64,000 nt of DNA from contig CM059582.1 in the NCBI GenBank assembly GCA_030407085.1, positions 16,039,501 through 16,103,500 on the forward strand, given 5' to 3'. Under the pieces are notes generated by a model. The model searched no databases. It worked only from the letters and a program-made list of their open reading frames with translations, and had not been told where the DNA came from. The DNA comes from Trichopria drosophilae (lineage: Eukaryota; Arthropoda; Insecta; Hymenoptera; Diapriidae). The translations under genes and the position numbers were made by a program. Positions 45,701 through 56,900 of this stretch are shown piece after piece (position 1 is the first letter of the stretch; each line of letters opens with the position of its first letter).

Positions 45701-47920
45701 TTTTTTTGTTAAACGCAGTCGGAATAGAAACTGTTCGAAAATTATTATCGAGTCGAAAAACCGATAAATCAAAAAGCCGATAGGTCAAAAAACCGACGGT
45801 CAATAAACCAGCGGTCAAAAAACCGGCGGTCAATAAACCGGCGGTCAAAAAACCGGCGGTCAAAAAACCGACAGTCGAAAAGCCGACAGTAAAAAACCGA
45901 CATTTAAAAAAAAGACTGTCGCTTGTCGATGTGCCTAATTTTTATGTTTCGGCTTTTTGACTGTCCGCTTTTCGATTGTCGGTTTTTAGATTGTAAGTTT
46001 TTTGACCTGTCGGTGTTTTGTTTGGCGGTTTTTCGACCCGCATCCCCAGTACATACTTGTTCCTTTATTATGTTATATATCATCAACGAAGAAAAATTAT
46101 AGAAAAAAGTCATCCAATAATTTTATTTGAAATAAAAATTTACGAATTGTAAAGGTTTTTAAGTTTTTAATGGAGCATGAACAAAAGTTCTTTTTAAAGA
46201 TATATAAAAAATAAGTTTGGATAGTATGCACTAAAAATGTATTAAGTAATGAATAAAAGCCTAGTAGATTTGCAGTTATATATTGGTAAATATCATACCA
46301 ACAATTGAATAACTAGAAAAAATTATTTTTTTTTTCTTGAACACATCGAAGTACAATGAATGGCGTAACAAAAAATATTAAAATTTTTTTGCTTTATGCA
46401 GTCAGGTAAAGGATATTTTCCAATACTTTACGTATTATCTATAAATAACATACCCACAATACTTCATAAAACTACAAATTACATCAATCACTGCGTGCAC
46501 ATTTTGATAGCGTCGTTAAATTCAAGAACAAGAATTGTTAATAAAATTTCATATTGTTGTTTCATCACCTACCTATTTACAGTAATGGCACCCACTGAAA
46601 GCAAACTGACGCCAACGTTTCCGTATCGAAGGAATGGCACTAGTACACATAAAAATCGGACTTCGGCCCAAGTTCCATCGACATACCGGATGGAATCGAA
46701 AGGTAACACGACCAGGCAAAAAATGAAATCTGCCACGCATAAACTGAAAAAATATGACATATTTTGAAACATTTTTTCATAAATAATTATGAAATTTTAT
46801 ATAATAATAATCGTTATTTAGTGGAACTTAATATAACGTAAACATTAACCCTTTAAAGCATAGATTTTTCGTTAAATCGCAGACATTTCTTATTTGGAAA
46901 TCCGAGTCATCACGAGTCTAACCTCAAATTTGGAAGATCCAAAATGACGTATCGGAAATAACGCAAAGAATTCGTAAAAAAGTTATTGGCGACGATTCTG
47001 TATTTGTTTAAACGAGTTTCAGCTGAATTCAATGTCTTCCTCAGTTCATTGACCTTATTCGATCAGCCATTTTGAATCATGAAATTTCAATTATGGATTC
47101 CTAATCATCGTTCATGAAGAGCAAAGAACAAATAAGCTAAAAAATTATTTATTTTCTAATAATACTAGCTTTTTTGGTAATTTTTTATTTCCTAATTTTA
47201 AGAAGAATTTCCCACTTTGTAAAAGAATCAAGTATTTATATGATGATTTTGAAATTTCATTTTTATGCATAAAATTAGTAGATGAGAAAGATGTCCCTTA
47301 CATGAACTATACTTATGCTTCAAAGGGTTGAATCAATAAAAACGAAACCACAGAAAAATGTATACAAATTTTGGACAGACATTTATTTTCAAAACACATT
47401 TTTTAAACTTCCATGTCTTTAGCATATGCTGAAACTGTTGATATCAAAGCGAAGTTTCTAAATTGTGTAAATAATAAGTATATAACTGAATAAAGGTATT
47501 CAAAATTATTTTAATATGGGACAATATTCATAAATAAAAAACCAATGTTAAATATCACAATTAAAATTTACGTGTCGTATTGGTTTTTTTTTTGTGAAAG
47601 TGAAACGTAATTTGCAAATTTGTACCTGACAATGAATGCAGCGGCGACATTTCTCACTTTTGGATATTTGCATAGCGCAATTATAGTCAAAAAGTTGCCG
47701 ACAAGCCCAGCGATCATAATCAGAATCGCAAACACGGCAGCAAATGTCCTCAATGGCTTCGTAAACCTGTTTTAAATATATTTTTTTAAATAAATTGTTA
47801 AATTTCGACCATTAACGAGTTTAGTGCTTATAAAAAAAATGGTTACCTTGATATTTCGCTGTCTATTATTGTCCCATGACTGTCGGTGTTATTGAGCAAT
47901 GGTAGCCACGTCGGGTCCAT
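39773..47920 (-). CDS. Tre1: Tre1 (trapped in endoderm 1)-type class A GPCR
   Basis: Seven-helix receptor of the plasma membrane; Drosophila Tre1 guides germ cells and neuroblasts, and moody acts in the blood-brain barrier. Seven coding exons, in order: 47920-47847, 47766-47626, 46743-46573, 45417-45290, 43039-42886, 41814-41615 and 39993-39773, all GT/AG and phase-matched; 362 aa. N-glycosylation site NNT (10-12). TM1 holds GLVGN (Asn49); KVRNVAAAF follows; TM2 CVADF (Asp77); Cys104 can pair with the Cys in ETCSI. TM3 ends VNRF (127-130), HHGLYTRIYKRHW follows; then KIFWVVH in TM5, RRSEWRITKMVLAIFLSF entering TM6, and NPIIYVIMNKQYRQAY (306-321) in TM7. KVRNVAAAF and GTW favour Tre1 over moody. 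A 5' UTR exon must lie upstream, since the first coding exon starts at an acceptor (47929). Introns carry at least five inserted elements. Confidence 0.9.
40193..40616. mobile_element. piggyBac-like TTAA element in the last Tre1-like introns
   Basis: TTAACCCTTTAACGC at the left and GCGTTAAAGGGTTAA at the right: TTAA target sites with CCCTTT ends. Inside, CGGGGGTTTTTGGGGTC and its complement GACCCCAAAAACCCCCG form a second inverted pair around CCGCCATTTTGAATTTTG. No transposase; the 119-aa minus frame covering most of it is a by-product. It sits in the intron between 41615 and 39993. Confidence 0.7.
42017..42193. mobile_element. Palindromic MITE in a Tre1-like intron
   Basis: CATATTTCAAACAAAAAATG at the left is complementary to ATTTTTTGTTTGAAACATTT at the right, and the match continues inward through AGAGCGGGAAA/TTTCCGCTTT. 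Frames of 70 and 60 aa on opposite strands mirror each other, as expected for a palindrome. Confidence 0.6.
43644..43958. mobile_element. MITE with CACTGAG ends in a Tre1-like intron
   Basis: CACTGAGAATTCATCAGTAG at the left matches the complement of CTACTGATGAGCTCTCAGTG at the right. Next inside, ATTGCAATTGTAATAAATAT pairs with ATTTATTACAATTGTAAT, and near the centre TACTACTTGAAGTAGTA occurs in inverted pairs. 315 bp, non-coding. It lies in the intron between 45290 and 43039. Confidence 0.7.
44023..45176. mobile_element. 1.15-kb TIR element packed with GGACGTCC words
   Basis: Termini ACCCAGTCAGCAC and GTGCTGATTGGGT are inverted copies, and AACT stands directly outside each end (44019-44022 and 45177-45180), giving a 4-bp target duplication. 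Between them I count 12 exact copies of the palindrome GGACGTCC (first at 44037, last at 45143) and dozens of partial forms (TGGACGTAC, TACGTCCA, TAGTCCA), concentrated in two flanks. About 230 bp in the middle (44410-44640) is GC-rich and free of the word. Frames of 63-112 aa on both strands give MDVQWTS-type repeats and are by-products. The short TIR, the 4-bp duplication and the subterminal word do not match a superfamily I can name with confidence. It sits in an intron of the Tre1-like gene. Confidence 0.75.
45749..46047. mobile_element. Foldback element built from CCGACAGTCAAAAAA units, copy 2
   Basis: GAGTCGAAAAACCGATAAAT at the left is answered by TTTTTCGACCCGCATCCCC at the right. The left half repeats GGTCAAAAAACCGGCG and GGTCAATAAACCGGCG about ten times with drift; the right half carries TTTTTGACTGTC and CTTTTCGATTGTCGG in the opposite sense. 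Same family as 28845-29061 but with more units. It lies in the Tre1-like intron between 46573 and 45417. Confidence 0.7.
46845..47331. mobile_element. piggyBac-like TTAA element in a Tre1-like intron
   Basis: The left end TTAACCCTTTAAAGCATA is complementary to the right end TATGCTTCAAAGGGTTGA; the right TTAA has changed to TTGA. The interior holds GTCATCACGAGTCTAACCTC and other remnants of the ATGGCGGATCC repeat. Non-coding. It lies between the exons ending at 47626 and starting at 46743. Confidence 0.65.
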
Positions 47921-47929
47921 TTTGATATC

Positions 47930-48384
47930 CTGAAAATAAAAAATGTTCGTATGAAATTAAAAGAATAAATTTGTATCTTATATCCATAGTTATTTAAGGT
48001 CTCTGATAACAAAGTTATTTAGATAGCTATTTTATTATTGAGATATTTTCAACATTCAGAATGATGGACCCAAAATGGCGGACACAAAATTTATATTCCT
48101 TTTAAATGTTCGTAATAATTTGTATATCTTTTGAGTTTTTTCGGCCGTAGATTACGAATATTTTGTTTGATTTAATACAAGTTGGTTGGCTTAACATGGG
48201 GGAATAAATATCAGACTCTTTGTAAATATGTGATTAGAGGAACTATGTGTATTATTGTGATTATAGGAATTGTAAAAAAAGATATGTGATTAGAGGAATT
48301 ATATATATGCAGTTTTTTAATACACAACAACAAATATCCACAGTTTATTTCTTTCTTTCCATTTCTTTTATTATTTTTTTTGTA
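47930..48384. other. Upstream of the Tre1-like gene: small repeats
   Basis: Holds an ATGGCGGACACA fragment of the dispersed repeat (near 48070) and a short direct repeat (ATGTGATTAGAGGAA near 48228 and 48284). The 71-aa frame starting at 48247 runs into the LINE and is not a gene. Confidence 0.4.
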
Positions 48385-50200
48385 AAGGAAAAGCAGCAGG
48401 GGAGGATGGGATTAAGAACGAAGCATGGATATCCGGTAGGCAGAAAATCGGGGGCAAGCTAGTAGAGATTATTAAGGGGGTATGGGAAGGAGAAGGTTTT
48501 CCTGATAAATGGAGGACTGGAGTGATCATCCCGATATGGAAGAAAGGGGATAGGGATAGTGTTGGTAATTATAGGGGGGTGATGTTAACCAGTACAGCTT
48601 ATAAAATTTATGCCAATATTTTGAACAAGAAAATAGTGAAGGAATTAGATGATAAGAATGGGTGGAGTAGAACGCAAGCAGGTTTTAGAAAGGGTAGGGG
48701 AACTATAGAGAATATTAAAATAATGAAACATATAATAGGACGGAGGATAAAGGTAAAGGGGAAAAGATTGTGGGCATTTTTTATAGATCTAAAGGCGGCT
48801 TTTGACAATGTGGATAGAGAGGTATTGTGGTATATGATGCAGAAAAGAGGGATAAGCAAGGATCTAATAGAAAGGGTAAAGCAGATATACGAAGAAACTA
48901 GATGCAAGGTAAGAGTGGGAGGGAAGGAAAGTGAGGTATTCTGGGTAAGGAAAGGCGTTAGACAAGGATGCCCCTTAAGCCCAACCTTATTTAACATCTA
49001 TTTAGCGGATTTAGAAGAACAGTTGAAAAAAGGTACAAAGGGGGTGAAGATAGGAAAAGATAGGATTTGGTGCCTAGAATATGCAGATGACGTGGTACTC
49101 GTGGCAGAGGACGAAGAGGACATGAGAAGTATGATTAGGGGATTAAAGAGTTTTTTAAAGGGAAAGAGATTGGAATTAAACATAGAAAAATCGAAGATAA
49201 TAGGGTTTAGGAAAGGAGGGGGTAGGGAAAAAGAGAGGTTCTGGTGGTGGGGAAGAGAAAGAATAGAGGAAGTAAAGGAAGTAAAGTATTTAGGATATAT
49301 AATGAGCAGAAATAATGGAGAAGAAGGCCAAGTTAGAGACAGGGTTAGGAAAGCAAAGATAGTAATGGGGTGGGTTTGGAGTATGGGGGAGAGAAGATTT
49401 AGTGGAGACATAAAATGGAGAATGAAACTATTTGATAGTTTAGTGAAAAGTGTAGGATTGTATGGAGTAGAGATTTGGGGATATCGAGAATGGGAGGAAA
49501 TTGAGAGATTACAAGAAAGATATATTAAATGGGTTTTAGGTTTAGATAGGAGTACCCCTGGGTACATATGTAGAGAGGAACTGAAAAGGAGAAAGATTAG
49601 GGTAGAAACAGGTAAAAGGGCAGGGAAATTTGATGAAAAGCTAGGCAAGGGAGAAATAAGTGCAATCGGAAGAGAATGTTGGAAAGAAAGAAAGGAAGGG
49701 GAGAAGGGGGATTATGAATGGACTAAAGAAAGTATGGAAAGAAGAGAATATATATGGAGATGTGGAGTGAGTGAGGAAGCATTAGAAGAGTTAGGTGAAA
49801 ATAAATGGAATTGGATGATAGAAAAAGATGGTGAAATAGATAGACAAGAAAGATGGATAAAGATAAATGGGTCGAGGTCCTGTGGGAGGTATAAAAGAAT
49901 ATGGGTAGAGGACATACCGAAATATATAAAAAATGGTAAAAAGTGTGAAGGAAATGAAATAAAAACGATAGCTAGGTGGAGATGCGGAAATGAGGAATGG
50001 AATAATAGATATTGGATGAAAGAAAGGAATCACAATGTAGAATTTGTGGGAGGGGAGAGGAGAATTTAGAGCATATGTTAAAAGAGTGTGAGGGTCTTGA
50101 AAGAATGAGAGGTAGTGTGAATGAAGTACTGGATGAGGATGGTAGAGGATATGTATGGATGAAGAGGGTGGAGAAAAAAAGAAAAGAAAAGGAATGTTGA
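48385..50200 (+). pseudogene. LINE reverse transcriptase, truncated and frameshifted
   Basis: The frame is open from the truncation point through 50069; the apparent Met at 48522 is internal. Visible motifs: GKAAGEDGI at the very start, GNYRGVMLTSTAYKIYANIL, motif A FIDLKAAFDNVDREVLW (from about 48780), motif B GVRQGCPLSPTLFNIYL (about 48957), catalytic YADD in motif C (49081-49092), and VKYLGYIM of the thumb. The endonuclease half is missing. A frameshift near 49990-50030 separates this from the C-terminal zinc motif CRICGRGEENLEHMLKEC (C-x2-C-x8-H-x4-C), which continues in another frame to 50200. The CCHC tail suits clades such as I, R1 or Jockey; I cannot choose between them. Not functional as it stands. 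The long minus-strand frames opposite it are shadows. Confidence 0.85.
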
Positions 50201-50350
50201 GTATAGGATAAGGAATATAAGTGTATTTAGAGTAGGAAGTAGAAGAGAGAGAATGAGAACGCATGTAAGATATAAGAAATAAGATATAAGAAACAGAAGT
50301 CATGTAATCACATGTATGTGGAACATTAAATAAATATATATATATATATA
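48385..50350 (+). mobile_element. 5'-truncated non-LTR retrotransposon (LINE)
   Basis: Starts abruptly inside the reverse transcriptase domain and ends in a TA-rich tail ((TA)n to 50350). The sequence just before (TATTATTTTTTTTGTA, ending 48384) recurs just after (TATTATTTTTTTGTA, 50351-50365) with one T difference. That is a target-site duplication of about 15 bp, as left by target-primed reverse transcription. The plus strand is strikingly rich in A and G, unlike the flanks. It lies upstream of the Tre1-like gene in opposite orientation. The near-identical target duplication implies a fairly recent insertion. Confidence 0.85.
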
Positions 50351-50365
50351 TATTATTTTTTTGTA

Positions 50366-53300
50366 TTTTTCAGATTGATTATATACATTTTTTTAAGCCC
50401 ATCGACGAAATTTTCTTTTGAATTTTCTAAAAAATACAAAAATACAAAAAAAATGAAAAATATTAAAATACAAAAACATGAAAAATACATAAATTTATAC
50501 ATTCCATGTATACATTCATCACTAACTTGTGAGTGTCAAGCAACATTTTGAAATATTAATTATTTTGATGTATACAAAAAGAATTGTTGTCAAAAAACTT
50601 TTATAAATAATCGAACCTATAGCGATTTGGATTCACATTTTTATATAATGGCAGATTCGTTAAATTGGACAGTAGACATTGAAAACAGTTTCAACTTCAT
50701 ATAAGTATTGAAATTAATTCAACTAAATAAATAAGAATAAATACCAATAAACAAATAGAGTATGAAAAGAATGTGCGAAAGGAACAAAATATATTTCACT
50801 CAGTTTTTTATGAGCGTCTTTTATATAATTTTCTAATTTTATCTTCAATGGAATACTTAAGATGCAACCCGAAGTAATGAAATAACTTCGATCATTTTAT
50901 TATTTTTGGAGTTTTTCACTATTCCAAAAATAAGGAAAAGGTAACGATGAAAAATTTTGACACTTCAAAATGAGTAAAATTTCGATTATTTCTAGAAGAA
51001 ATTAGATTTTTTTAAATTATTACTCTCTAAATAGCAACAATTTCAAGAACTTCGAGTAATTTTTATCATCAAAAAAATAATTATACTCCTGCTGCAAGTC
51101 TGTCTCAAATGGAAAGGTAATATTTTTAAGAAAATATTTTCTACCTATTAGTAGTAAAAAAGTAGAAACCATCGTTAGAAGAAAATTAGAAACAAAATAA
51201 GAAAAACGGTTCGCTAAGAGAAGAAGTTTAACTTGAATACTATTACAAGGCTTGTGTTTTCCTTGATTTCTCTAAATGTCTCGTGTGATTTCGCTAAAAG
51301 GCCTTGATGAATTGACAGCTCTTTTGGGCGAAAAAAGCCTCTCAAGGGCTTTTCAATTAAGTATGTGAATTAGAAATAAAAAAAAACAAATCAACATTCA
51401 AAGAATCATTAATGAACAACACATTTCATATTAATAAAAGATACAATGACGTATAAAAAAGGTACTTCGTAAATGAAAATTGATCTATGCTGAGACTAAG
51501 AGAGGGAAGTCAAAATCATCCCAATTAAAAATTTACTGAAATCAGACTGAGTTCCCAAATATCATAATTACCAACATAGTTTTTTATTCATTTTTTATTT
51601 TTGATGTAATGTATAAAATGAATAAATATACGACCACTTTGGGTTCTTTGGATTCTGCAATCTATTTTGTCAATAACTGCTGAAACAATATGTGAGAATG
51701 AAAAAATGTTGTTATAGGTTAGGAATTACAATCGAGATGAAGATTATTGAATTCCTTACGAAATACCGAATTTGAAGAAGGTCGGAATTTATAATAAATA
51801 AATAGAAAATTAATAAAACAGTTGAAATCATTCCTTCCGACAATGATCACTATAGTTAATCAGAAGGTTGAGGTTATCAACAATCATTATTAATCTTTTA
51901 TAGCAAAAGTCGAAAATTATTTTCATATTCTTTGTGATTCTCGTTCATGTTAAGTATAATTATCAAGAATCAAAGTACACGGTCTTGTAAAACTGCAAAA
52001 AATGGCTGATGTTTGAGGTTATGTTATGTTATGTTTGAGGTTATGTTATGTTATGTTCTCGATTTATTGTCTGTGAAACTCGAATTTTTGCGGCATTAAT
52101 TACTGTAGTTGTAATGGTAAGACGTGATTTATTCAGAATTTTAAAGGATTTGTTTATAAATGTTTATTAACTATTCATAAATATACTGATTTAATTAATT
52201 TACATTACTTATAAGTAAATATCTCCAGTTTTGCATTGCCCCGAATGGGTTTTCCTCTGAAGAATTGAGAAAGAAGTAAAAAAAAATAAAAACGGATTTG
52301 TAGGTATTAGCTAGACAACATTTTAATCGCAAATTGATAAAGAAATAATTAAGAGGAATTCAGGGGACTTTGAATAGATACAGATCAGAATAAAAGGAAA
52401 TCTCATCGAATACCAGAGTCTGAATTGAATATTTTTATAATTATTTCGTTTTAATTCCATCCAATTTTTATAACTGACACTTTGAATTGATTCGGTTTAA
52501 TTCAATAATATTTCCATTCTATACTTTTATATTATTAAATATTGAGTGAAATAGTAAATTTTATTTTCCAATTCTGTCAAATATGGAATTTAACTGGCAT
52601 TAATATATTTTAATACTTTTGAATTAAATTTTAATTTGTTGGGCTAGACTGGATAGAAACTATCCAAATCTATGCTGATTTTTTACTACGTATTTTAGAA
52701 GATACAAGTTCTTTTTATTTGTCACGTTTATAATAAATATCTAACTAAAAAATAAGTAAATAAATAACACTTGAATGTGTAAAAAAATGAAGAAGATCCG
52801 AACTAAGGATCGAAATGTTTGATGCACTTTTTGACAAATCAAATTTTTGTTTATTTATGTCAATGACGGACATTTCAAATTTTAAATTTAAATTTTATCT
52901 GCATATTTTGCGATTTTTGTTTTTTATCTGTAAAATTTGGTATCAGATTTTGTTGTCTACAAAAAATGTTTTTCTCCAGTGAGTCTAAAAGCATTTTTCT
53001 CAGTTTGCTTTACACATTCTCCATTCATCTACTAGGCTTACTAAAATATGTGATTTTGTGGCATTTCTGATAACTAATATTTACAGCGTGTGAAAGGCAT
53101 ATTTCTCACTTTTAAAAAAGTAAGATGAAGAAACATTTGGTGAGTAGTAGAGTCAAGTGAAACGCTTCTTATCAATCGTTGTAATTGTGTTTATCTTTTC
53201 CTATATACACCACGCATTTTCTCGTTTGTAGGTGTAAGTGTGTCAAAAACTATTTATCTTAGGTCACATTGCACAAGAACAATCTTCATCTAAATAAAGA

Positions 53301-53879
53301 AAACTAAATATTCATTGATTTAGTCGTTTTGTAAAATTTTTCGTTACTCTTTTAGATGTTTTTAATATATCTTATACTTTATGTGTTTCATTTTATGAGC
53401 ACAACAAGGAAGCAAAATTTATCTCGTGGAATATGCTTTTTAAGTAGAGTAAATTTCAATTCTAGGAGAAATGAATTATTTCATGGGGAGAAACTACATT
53501 TGACGAATGTTCCGTATTATTGCACAATTGTCTCGGGAAATTACGTTATAAAACATGATCTTCGTTCCAGGAAATTCATACAAAAAATGTCCAGTATCCT
53601 ATACGCAGAAGTATTCGGAGTGTAAGTTATGTGTCAGTTCTTATCGAATGGGTCAACCAGTACTTTATGTTTCTTGAACCATCCACTGATTAATTAGTCA
53701 GTACACCGAAATTCAATTAATTTGGTTGAATGAAAGCATGTTACATATCAATTTCAATGAATTTCTTTACATAAAAGTAATTAAAATAAAAAAAATGAAT
53801 TAACATAAACACGAAATAGATTTATTTACGTTTTTTTTTCAATAATTTATTTTATTTTCGAAAAAAAATTTGGAACAAG
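50366..53879. other. No gene recognised
   Basis: Very AT-rich. A short direct repeat of GAGGTTATGTTATGTTATG lies at about 52012-52062. An 89-aa frame at 53356-53625 has no recognisable domain or supporting splice sites. An untranslated first exon of the Tre1-like gene could lie here but cannot be placed from sequence alone. Confidence 0.4.
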
Positions 53880-53950
53880 CTTGGGAATTGAACCTGGGAC
53901 CTTTCAATTTCCAGTCGAACTATATGAAGTAAAAGCTTTGCAAAGGTCCT
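53880..53950 (-). repeat. tRNA-like (SINE-type) remnant 2
   Basis: On the minus strand: AGTTCGACTGGAAATTGAAA, then GGTCCCAGGTTCAATTCCC. TTCGA and TTGAA can form an anticodon stem around CTGGAAA (anticodon GGA), and GGTTCAATTCC is a B-box match. A run of eight T follows. The 5' part is not tRNA-like. Same orientation and layout as remnants at 28750 and 62925. Confidence 0.4.
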
Positions 53951-56900
53951 TTTAATTTATTTAATGAAAATTTACATTTTTAATTTGCATTGTTATAGTA
54001 AAAAGTACTACTGTTCAATAGGGTTTTTATTACTAGTTTTGAGGTTATGTAATATTAAACATATGCTTCAAATAGTTTTAATTGCTTTAGTAGGAACAAA
54101 AAACAAAGTTGCATATTTTCAATTATCGTTCTCTTTATTTCTGCAAAACAAGTGTGTAATTTTGTAAATTACCAGTCAACAATAAAAAGTCTGACATCAA
54201 TTTTCCAATTAAGTTTCGACTGATAATATTATATTTAGAACATTGATACGTCTCTGTAAACGAAGTGATTCATTTATCATTTCATGCATGATTCGTGGGG
54301 TAAAAGCTGCAATTCAATATTATGCTTTGAATGCTTTGCCTTTTTTCTGTGTAATTTGTCAGTTTTTGTCCGTTTCTTTTAATTTAATTACAGGCATTTA
54401 AAAGGAATAAAATTATCTCTTACATTTTTTCAGTGTTCTGTACGGACACACAGAATGCAAAAGCTGTCTACTATTTTTTTTTCAAATTCAATAATTGTAT
54501 CAGTATAATTTATAATCAAAACAATGTATGCAATAAAAGTAATGGATAAAATGGGTGCAGAAGATATTCAGTAATTGGAATTGCATAAAAAAGGATTCAA
54601 AATGTTAATCCATTCCTATTCGTACTTAAAAAAATGTTTTTCAAATCATTTTAAATGCATTAGAATGCAAAATTACCATTGAAAATGTTGCTTTTTTGAA
54701 AAGATTACTTTTGGATGACGATTGATTGAAATTCAATTCGTAATAACGAATAAAAATTTATTAATATCCTGGTAATTTACAATTGGTAAAATTGTTAAAT
54801 ACGTTTATAATAACAAATACATTTGGTATGGACTTCACTAATTACATTTAACTTAAATCCACAAATTTATTTTTTCGAAAATTATAAAACAAGCGAATTA
54901 CAACATTCAATTAAAATATTTACTCTTCGTAATGGACATTATCAAGAAAATGCTGGTAGACTTATGACCTCAGAAATTAAATCTGACTCATTTTTTAAGA
55001 CGTTTGATATTTTTCAATGCCACCGTTCGGATGACGGTCAGGGTTTTTCAAAAAGATTAAATACAGCTTAATCGGTGACAGCGGGTCCGACTTCAAGAAT
55101 TTCAAAAAAACCCAGACCGATAACATTTATATCCACGAAGAAAAATCCCGCACCTTTAGTATTTTTAATTGGTATAAATTCAAGGTGGATTTTATTCAAT
55201 TCTTGTAAAACAATGTATTTGAATTAAAAGTGTTATTATCCGTCATATCCTGTGAATCGAGCTCAAATGGTCATCATCTTTATTCAAAGCGCGGCGTGTG
55301 GTGCTTAACCTAGAAGTTCGCTACGTGACATTCCGCATTATTATTATTGTGTAAAATGGATATAATCATTGCAGTTTATTTGTTGACCGTGAACTTATAT
55401 GTAAAAATAACTTTCAACATTAATTTGAATAGAAAACAGCTGTCAAAAACAGGCAATATTACTGAAACTGATAAGAATTAATTAAAATTTGCTGAGCCGA
55501 AAACGAACAATAAATTTAGAAGTAACAAAATATGACGAAAAATCATGAAAAATTAACTGAATTTGAACGAAATTTGCAAGTTGCAGAATGACAAAAGAGG
55601 AAACAATTTGCAGTATTTAAAAATACTACATAGCAATGAAAAAGTTTTAAAAAGAAAAAGGTACACTCAAAAACCAAACATTAATTTCTTTATAGATATA
55701 GTAATAATATAGATAAAATTAATAGAAAAAAATATAAGAATCGTATCAACAATAGTAGACAAAGAGTACACAAATACAACATTTGTTCATACTTCTGAAT
55801 TAAAGTATGAATATTACTAAATTAAAAAAATCATTTGTAATTGCGACACGTAAATTTAAAAAACCAGAACAAAAGACACTTCCATCGTAAATTTAGAGAT
55901 AATTTGTAACACTTTGGTTAATCAAAAATGACACCGTAAAATATAAGATTTGCTAACAACAGTTAATAAAAACTACAATAAATATAAAATGTATAACTAT
56001 TGAACTTTAACATAAAATTCTCAAAAATCAAAGTAGGGAATATTTTATCGAATACCGATTTATCAAATACATGATAAGTAAAGAATACCTAAAAATATAC
56101 TATCCATAAAATAATCTGATATTTTTGTAAATATTATCAAAATACTAAAAAAAGTTCATTAGCCAAAACAGAAATTGGAATCGGTGGAAAATGATTACCA
56201 AGAAGTAATGAAAACCATATGAAAATGAAATTAAAATATTTATAAAGTAAACGTATGGAAATTTCTAAATCAAAGGTGCCATGACAAGATAAAAGCTATA
56301 AAAATTAAAAAAAATCGAAAAATAAAATTAAATAAGGTAATATAAAATTAAATAAGGTTATCTTTTCGGAAAAGCAAAAAATCACCTGGTTACTTAAGTT
56401 ATAATAGCTTCATTAGCAAATTTTCATTACGCTTGAGGAAGCTATGATCAACACATTATTAATTTCAAAAAGTTCAAAATAAGTAAATAACGTAAAAGGT
56501 TTTCATGTCAACCGAGCCATCAAATTTTGGGTCATCATACTGAAATTTGGCTCATCGTAATCATGACACTAGGTCAAGGTCTAAAATTGGTTTTATCATT
56601 AGGCCCCTTAAAATATTCACAAAAAAAGATAGATTATAGAAATACACATGTTTTGTTCATTTTTCTTGGTTATTTTGAATTTAACTTTTTCCAAATAGTA
56701 ACATATTTTCTTTAACACTAATCGCATTCACAAAATATAATATTTGTAGTGGAAATGGTCATATCTTAAATTTTTTAGGTGCCTCGCCATTTCCGCTCAC
56801 AAAAATTTAAGAAATTGTTACCTAACTTTTATTTTTTAAAGGAATTTGTTATTTTTTGTTTACTTTCATTTTATTTATAAACAGGTATTGCTGTTCTATT

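Noticed and set aside
48608..50303. Minus-strand frames up to 216 aa opposite the LINE
   Set aside because: The plus strand is purine-rich and codes for reverse transcriptase; the reverse frames are Ser/Pro/Phe-rich shadows.
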